From NCBI GenBank assembly GCA_945867875.1, contig CAMBJF010000036.1, forward strand, positions 1 through 16,374: a DNA stretch of 16,374 nt, given 5' to 3'. The DNA comes from an uncultured Ruminococcus sp. Lineage in GTDB: Bacteria; Bacillota; Clostridia; Oscillospirales; Ruminococcaceae. Below, piece by piece: positions 14,067-16,374 of the stretch. Numbering within the stretch: position 1 is the stretch's first letter; every line of letters starts with the position of its first letter. The translations under genes and the position numbers were made by a program. The notes beneath the pieces are model-generated. The model did no database searches and was not told where the DNA came from. It saw only the letters and a list, made by a program, of their open reading frames with translations.

Positions 14067-14951
14067 ATGGACTGGACTGAGAGCCTTAGACGGGCTGTTG
14101 ACTATATGGAGAAAAGCCTTTTGGAGAACATTACTTCCGATGATGTGGCAAAGGCTGTATGCATATCGCCGTTCTACCTTGAACGTGGTTTTAAAGTTAT
14201 GACAGGCTTTTCGATAGGGGAGTATATCCGCAACAGACGGCTATATTTATCAGCACTTGATATTCTCAGCGGCAGTGAAAAGGTAATTGATATCGCCCTG
14301 AAATACGGTTATGACACTCCCGAAAGTTTTACAAAAGCCTTTACACGTTTTCACGGCGTCTCACCATTACAGCTCAGAAAAGAGCCTCACAGACTGCGTA
14401 CATTTCTCCCTCTGAAAATCAAAGTCATCATACAAGGAGGAAATGATATGGAATTTGTTGTTGGAAAAATGAGTGGGTTCAAGGTGATTGGTTACGAGAA
14501 TATTGTTTCATCGGAAACGTCATACACCGATATCCCGAAGCTTTGGGATAGGTTTGCAGATCGTTATGGCGCAGTTATGAACGGAAAAACTCCCGAAACT
14601 ACAGATGAAAAAGCCGTTGCCGAAAACTGCATAGGTGAGTTTGGCATATGCATTGATGATGCAGGAAAGAACAAGTTCAGATATCTTATTGCGGGGGCGT
14701 ACAAGGGTGGAGATGTGCCCAAGGGTATGACTGTTTATGAACTGCCCGATGCTGCGTGGGCAAAGTTTAAATGTGTCGGACCTCTTCCCGGAGCATTGCA
14801 GTCAGTAAACACACGTATTTTCCGTGAATGGCTGCCGGGAAATCCCGATTATGAGATAGCATTCGGTACAAATATTGAGTGGTACTCAAAGGGTGACAGC
14901 GGCAAAGCTGACTATGAAAGTGAAATATGGATACCTGTGAAACATAAATAA
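14067..14951 (+). CDS. AraC-family regulator with GyrI-like ligand-binding domain
   Basis: 294 aa. Residues 1-105 form a two-helix-turn-helix AraC/XylS DNA-binding domain: first HTH SDDVAKAVCISPFYLERGF (about 24-42), second VIDIALKYGYDTPESFTKAF (about 73-92) followed by RFHGVSPLQLRK. A linker ends in IIQGGNDM at 121-128. Residues 128-294 are a GyrI/Rob-type domain (FVVGKMSGFKVIGYE ... AFGTNIEWYSKG ... SEIWIPVK) of the kind that binds amphipathic or drug-like small molecules. The order matches Rob and BltR/TipA-like sensors, so it is probably a stress or multidrug responder; its target genes are unknown. AGAGGTGAG precedes ATG 14067. A second perfect AAGGAGG (14434-14440) lies 7 nt before the in-frame ATG at 14448, exactly where the sensor domain starts. 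It stands alone with its own promoter and terminator. Confidence 0.93.
   Translation: MDWTESLRRAVDYMEKSLLENITSDDVAKAVCISPFYLERGFKVMTGFSIGEYIRNRRLYLSALDILSGSEKVIDIALKYGYDTPESFTKAFTRFHGVSPLQLRKEPHRLRTFLPLKIKVIIQGGNDMEFVVGKMSGFKVIGYENIVSSETSYTDIPKLWDRFADRYGAVMNGKTPETTDEKAVAENCIGEFGICIDDAGKNKFRYLIAGAYKGGDVPKGMTVYELPDAAWAKFKCVGPLPGALQSVNTRIFREWLPGNPDYEIAFGTNIEWYSKGDSGKADYESEIWIPVKHK
14434..14450 (+). promoter_or_regulatory. Internal ribosome binding site and ATG before the GyrI-like domain
   Basis: AAGGAGG (14434-14440), 7 nt, then ATG (14448-14450) in frame at codon 128. It is a stronger ribosome binding site than the gene's own. Translation from here would yield a 167-residue free GyrI-like domain without the DNA-binding part. 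Confidence 0.5.
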
Positions 14952-14953
14952 AA

Positions 14954-14969
14954 TGTTCCACGTGGAACA
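14954..14969. other. parS: parS site 4
   Basis: TGTTCCACGTGGAACA, identical to sites 1-3 over 16 bp, though the flanks here are A/A rather than palindromic. It lies 2 bp after the AraC-GyrI stop and just before the shared terminator. Confidence 0.95.
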
Positions 14970-14972
14970 ATG

Positions 14973-15012
14973 AAAATACCCCGAACAAGCTTACTTGTTC
15001 GGGGTATTTTTT
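14973..15012. terminator. Bidirectional terminator between AraC-GyrI gene and serS
   Basis: A perfect 17-bp stem, AAAATACCCCGAACAAG (14973-14989) with CTTGTTCGGGGTATTTT (14994-15010), and a CTTA loop. T-rich ends on both strands let it end both converging genes. Confidence 0.93.
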
Positions 15013-15031
15013 ATGTCAATATCAGTATAAA

Positions 15032-16321
15032 TTACTTCTTGACTTCAATAAGAGTCTTGCCGCCCATATAAGGCTGGAGAGACTTAGGAATTCTGATAGA
15101 ACCGTCCTCGTTGAGGTTGTTTTCAAGAAGAGCGATAAGCATTCTCGGGGGAGCTGCAACGGTGTTGTTAAGAGTATGAGCAAAGTATTTCTTGCCGTCT
15201 GCGCCCTTAACTCTTATGCCGAGACGTCTTGCCTGAGCATCACCAAGGTTGGAGCAGCTGCCGACTTCAAAATACTTCTGCTGACGGGGGCTCCAAGCTT
15301 CAACATCATAAGATTTAACCTTAAGGTCTGCAAGGTCTCCCGAGCAGCACTCGATCGTTCTGACGGGAACGTCCATTGAGCGGAAAAGCTCAACAGTATA
15401 ATGCCACATCTTGTGGAACCATTCCATACTGTCCTCAGGCTTGGAAATAACTATCATTTCCTGCTTTTCAAACTGATGGATACGGTAAACTCCTCTTTCC
15501 TCAATGCCGTGAGCACCCTTTTCCTTTCTGAAGCAGGGAGAATAGCTTGTGAGGGTGTGGGGGAGAGTTGCTTCGTCAACAATAGTGTCGATATACTTAC
15601 CGATCATAGAATGCTCACTTGTGCCAATAAGGTAAAGGTCCTCGCCCTCGATCTTGTACATCATAGCGTCCATTTCAGCAAAGCTCATAACGCCTGTTAC
15701 AACGCTGCTTCTAATCATAAAAGGAGGAATGCAGTAGGTGAAGCCCTTGTTTATCATAAAGTCTCTTGCATAAGCGGTAACAGCGGAGTGGAGACGGGCA
15801 ATGTCGCCCATAAGATAATAGAAACCGTTTCCTGCAACCTTTCTTGCAGCGTCAAGGTCAATACCGCCGAGCTTTTCCATAATATCGGTGTGATAGGGAA
15901 CCTCGAAAGCAGGTGTCACAGGCTCACCGAAACGTTCAAGCTCAACATTCTCGCTGTCATCTTTTCCGATAGGAACGGAGGGGTCGATGATGTTGGGAAT
16001 GGTCATCATAATTTTCTTAATTTTCTCAGCAAGCTCGGCTTCCTGTGCTTCGAGCTCTGTGAGGCGGTTTCCGAAGGAAGCTACCTGAGCCTTTGCTTCC
16101 TCAGCCTCTTCCTTCTTGCCCTGACCCATAAGCGCACCGATCTGCTTTGAGATACGGTTTCTGTCGGCTCTGAGCTTGTCGGCTTCCTGCTGAGCTGCTC
16201 TTGACTGTGCGTCAAGCTCGATTACTTCGTCAACAAGAGGAAGCTTTGAATCCTGAAACTTCTTCTTTATATTTTCCTTTACTGCGTCGGGATTTTCCCT
16301 GACAAATCTGATATCCAGCAT
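15032..16321 (-). CDS. serS: Serine--tRNA ligase (class II, variant motif 3)
   Basis: 429 aa from ATG 16321. It activates serine with ATP and charges tRNA-Ser. The N-terminus MLDIRFVRENPDAVK is typical; a long charged coiled-coil (about 27-110) is the tRNA-binding arm. The class II core includes GTSEH, motif 2 FRKEKGAHGIEERGVYRIHQFEKQE, and SCSNLGDAQARR. In motif 3 the usual NGSGLAVGR is replaced by NNTVAAPPR (385-393), keeping the Arg and the following LENN. I chose 16321 over the upstream in-frame ATGs at 16330 and 16366 because AAAGGA lies 9 nt upstream of it but directly abuts 16330. It converges on the AraC-GyrI gene; its promoter lies outside the window or in the last 45 bp, where none is clear. 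Confidence 0.96.
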   Translation of the reverse strand: MLDIRFVRENPDAVKENIKKKFQDSKLPLVDEVIELDAQSRAAQQEADKLRADRNRISKQIGALMGQGKKEEAEEAKAQVASFGNRLTELEAQEAELAEKIKKIMMTIPNIIDPSVPIGKDDSENVELERFGEPVTPAFEVPYHTDIMEKLGGIDLDAARKVAGNGFYYLMGDIARLHSAVTAYARDFMINKGFTYCIPPFMIRSSVVTGVMSFAEMDAMMYKIEGEDLYLIGTSEHSMIGKYIDTIVDEATLPHTLTSYSPCFRKEKGAHGIEERGVYRIHQFEKQEMIVISKPEDSMEWFHKMWHYTVELFRSMDVPVRTIECCSGDLADLKVKSYDVEAWSPRQQKYFEVGSCSNLGDAQARRLGIRVKGADGKKYFAHTLNNTVAAPPRMLIALLENNLNEDGSIRIPKSLQPYMGGKTLIEVKK

Positions 16322-16374
16322 TTTTTTCATTCCTTTGTATTTTTTTGTCCCGTTTTGGACACTCATATTTATAT

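Noticed and set aside
15401..16150. 249-residue plus-strand reading frame
   Set aside because: Antisense to serS, no domain, no ribosome binding site.

Overview
The window is about 16.3 kb of a Gram-positive (Firmicutes/Clostridia) chromosome around the replication origin and chromosome-partitioning locus. Gene order (dnaA facing away from rpmH-rnpA-yidD-yidC-jag-mnmE-mnmG-rsmG-noc-soj-spo0J), AGGAGG/AAAGGA ribosome binding sites and protein flavour suggest an Oscillospiraceae/Ruminococcus-like anaerobe. That placement is inference from synteny and sequence style; no 16S gene is present. The first 48 bases are not genomic: they match the end of the Illumina P7 adapter, an 8-nt index and the Nextera read-2 transposase adapter, so this is a contig end carrying library sequence.

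Layout. From 119 to 1468 dnaA runs leftward, with a good promoter at 1595-1623. A 592-residue secreted lipoprotein (1834-3612), probably a beta-helical surface protein, sits between dnaA and rpmH, where the origin usually lies in this phylum. From 3806 a rightward series carries rpmH (44 aa, GTG start), a strong hairpin terminator, rnpA, yidD, yidC and jag/khpB: ribosomal protein, RNase P protein, membrane insertion and RNA binding. After a second terminator come mnmE and mnmG (tRNA wobble-uridine modification), then rsmG (16S rRNA methylation).

From 10.2 to 15.0 kb the theme is chromosome organisation. noc (nucleoid occlusion, with NBS-type DNA-reading residues) is followed by soj (parA) and spo0J (parB, with parS-type residues). 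Four copies of the same 16-bp parS palindrome lie at gene boundaries; two of them bracket the soj promoter. noc is itself flanked by two large inverted repeats: one encloses its ribosome binding site and start codon, the other, about 100 bp, begins 3 bp after its stop.

Downstream is a separately promoted AraC-type regulator fused to a GyrI-like ligand-binding domain. A strong ribosome binding site is embedded ahead of the second domain, and a repeated motif overlaps the -35 box. The window ends with serS on the minus strand, converging on the AraC gene across a 17-bp bidirectional terminator. No tRNA, rRNA, CRISPR array or transposase gene is visible. The most novel signals are the structures around noc, the parS-bracketed soj promoter and the internal start in the AraC-GyrI gene.
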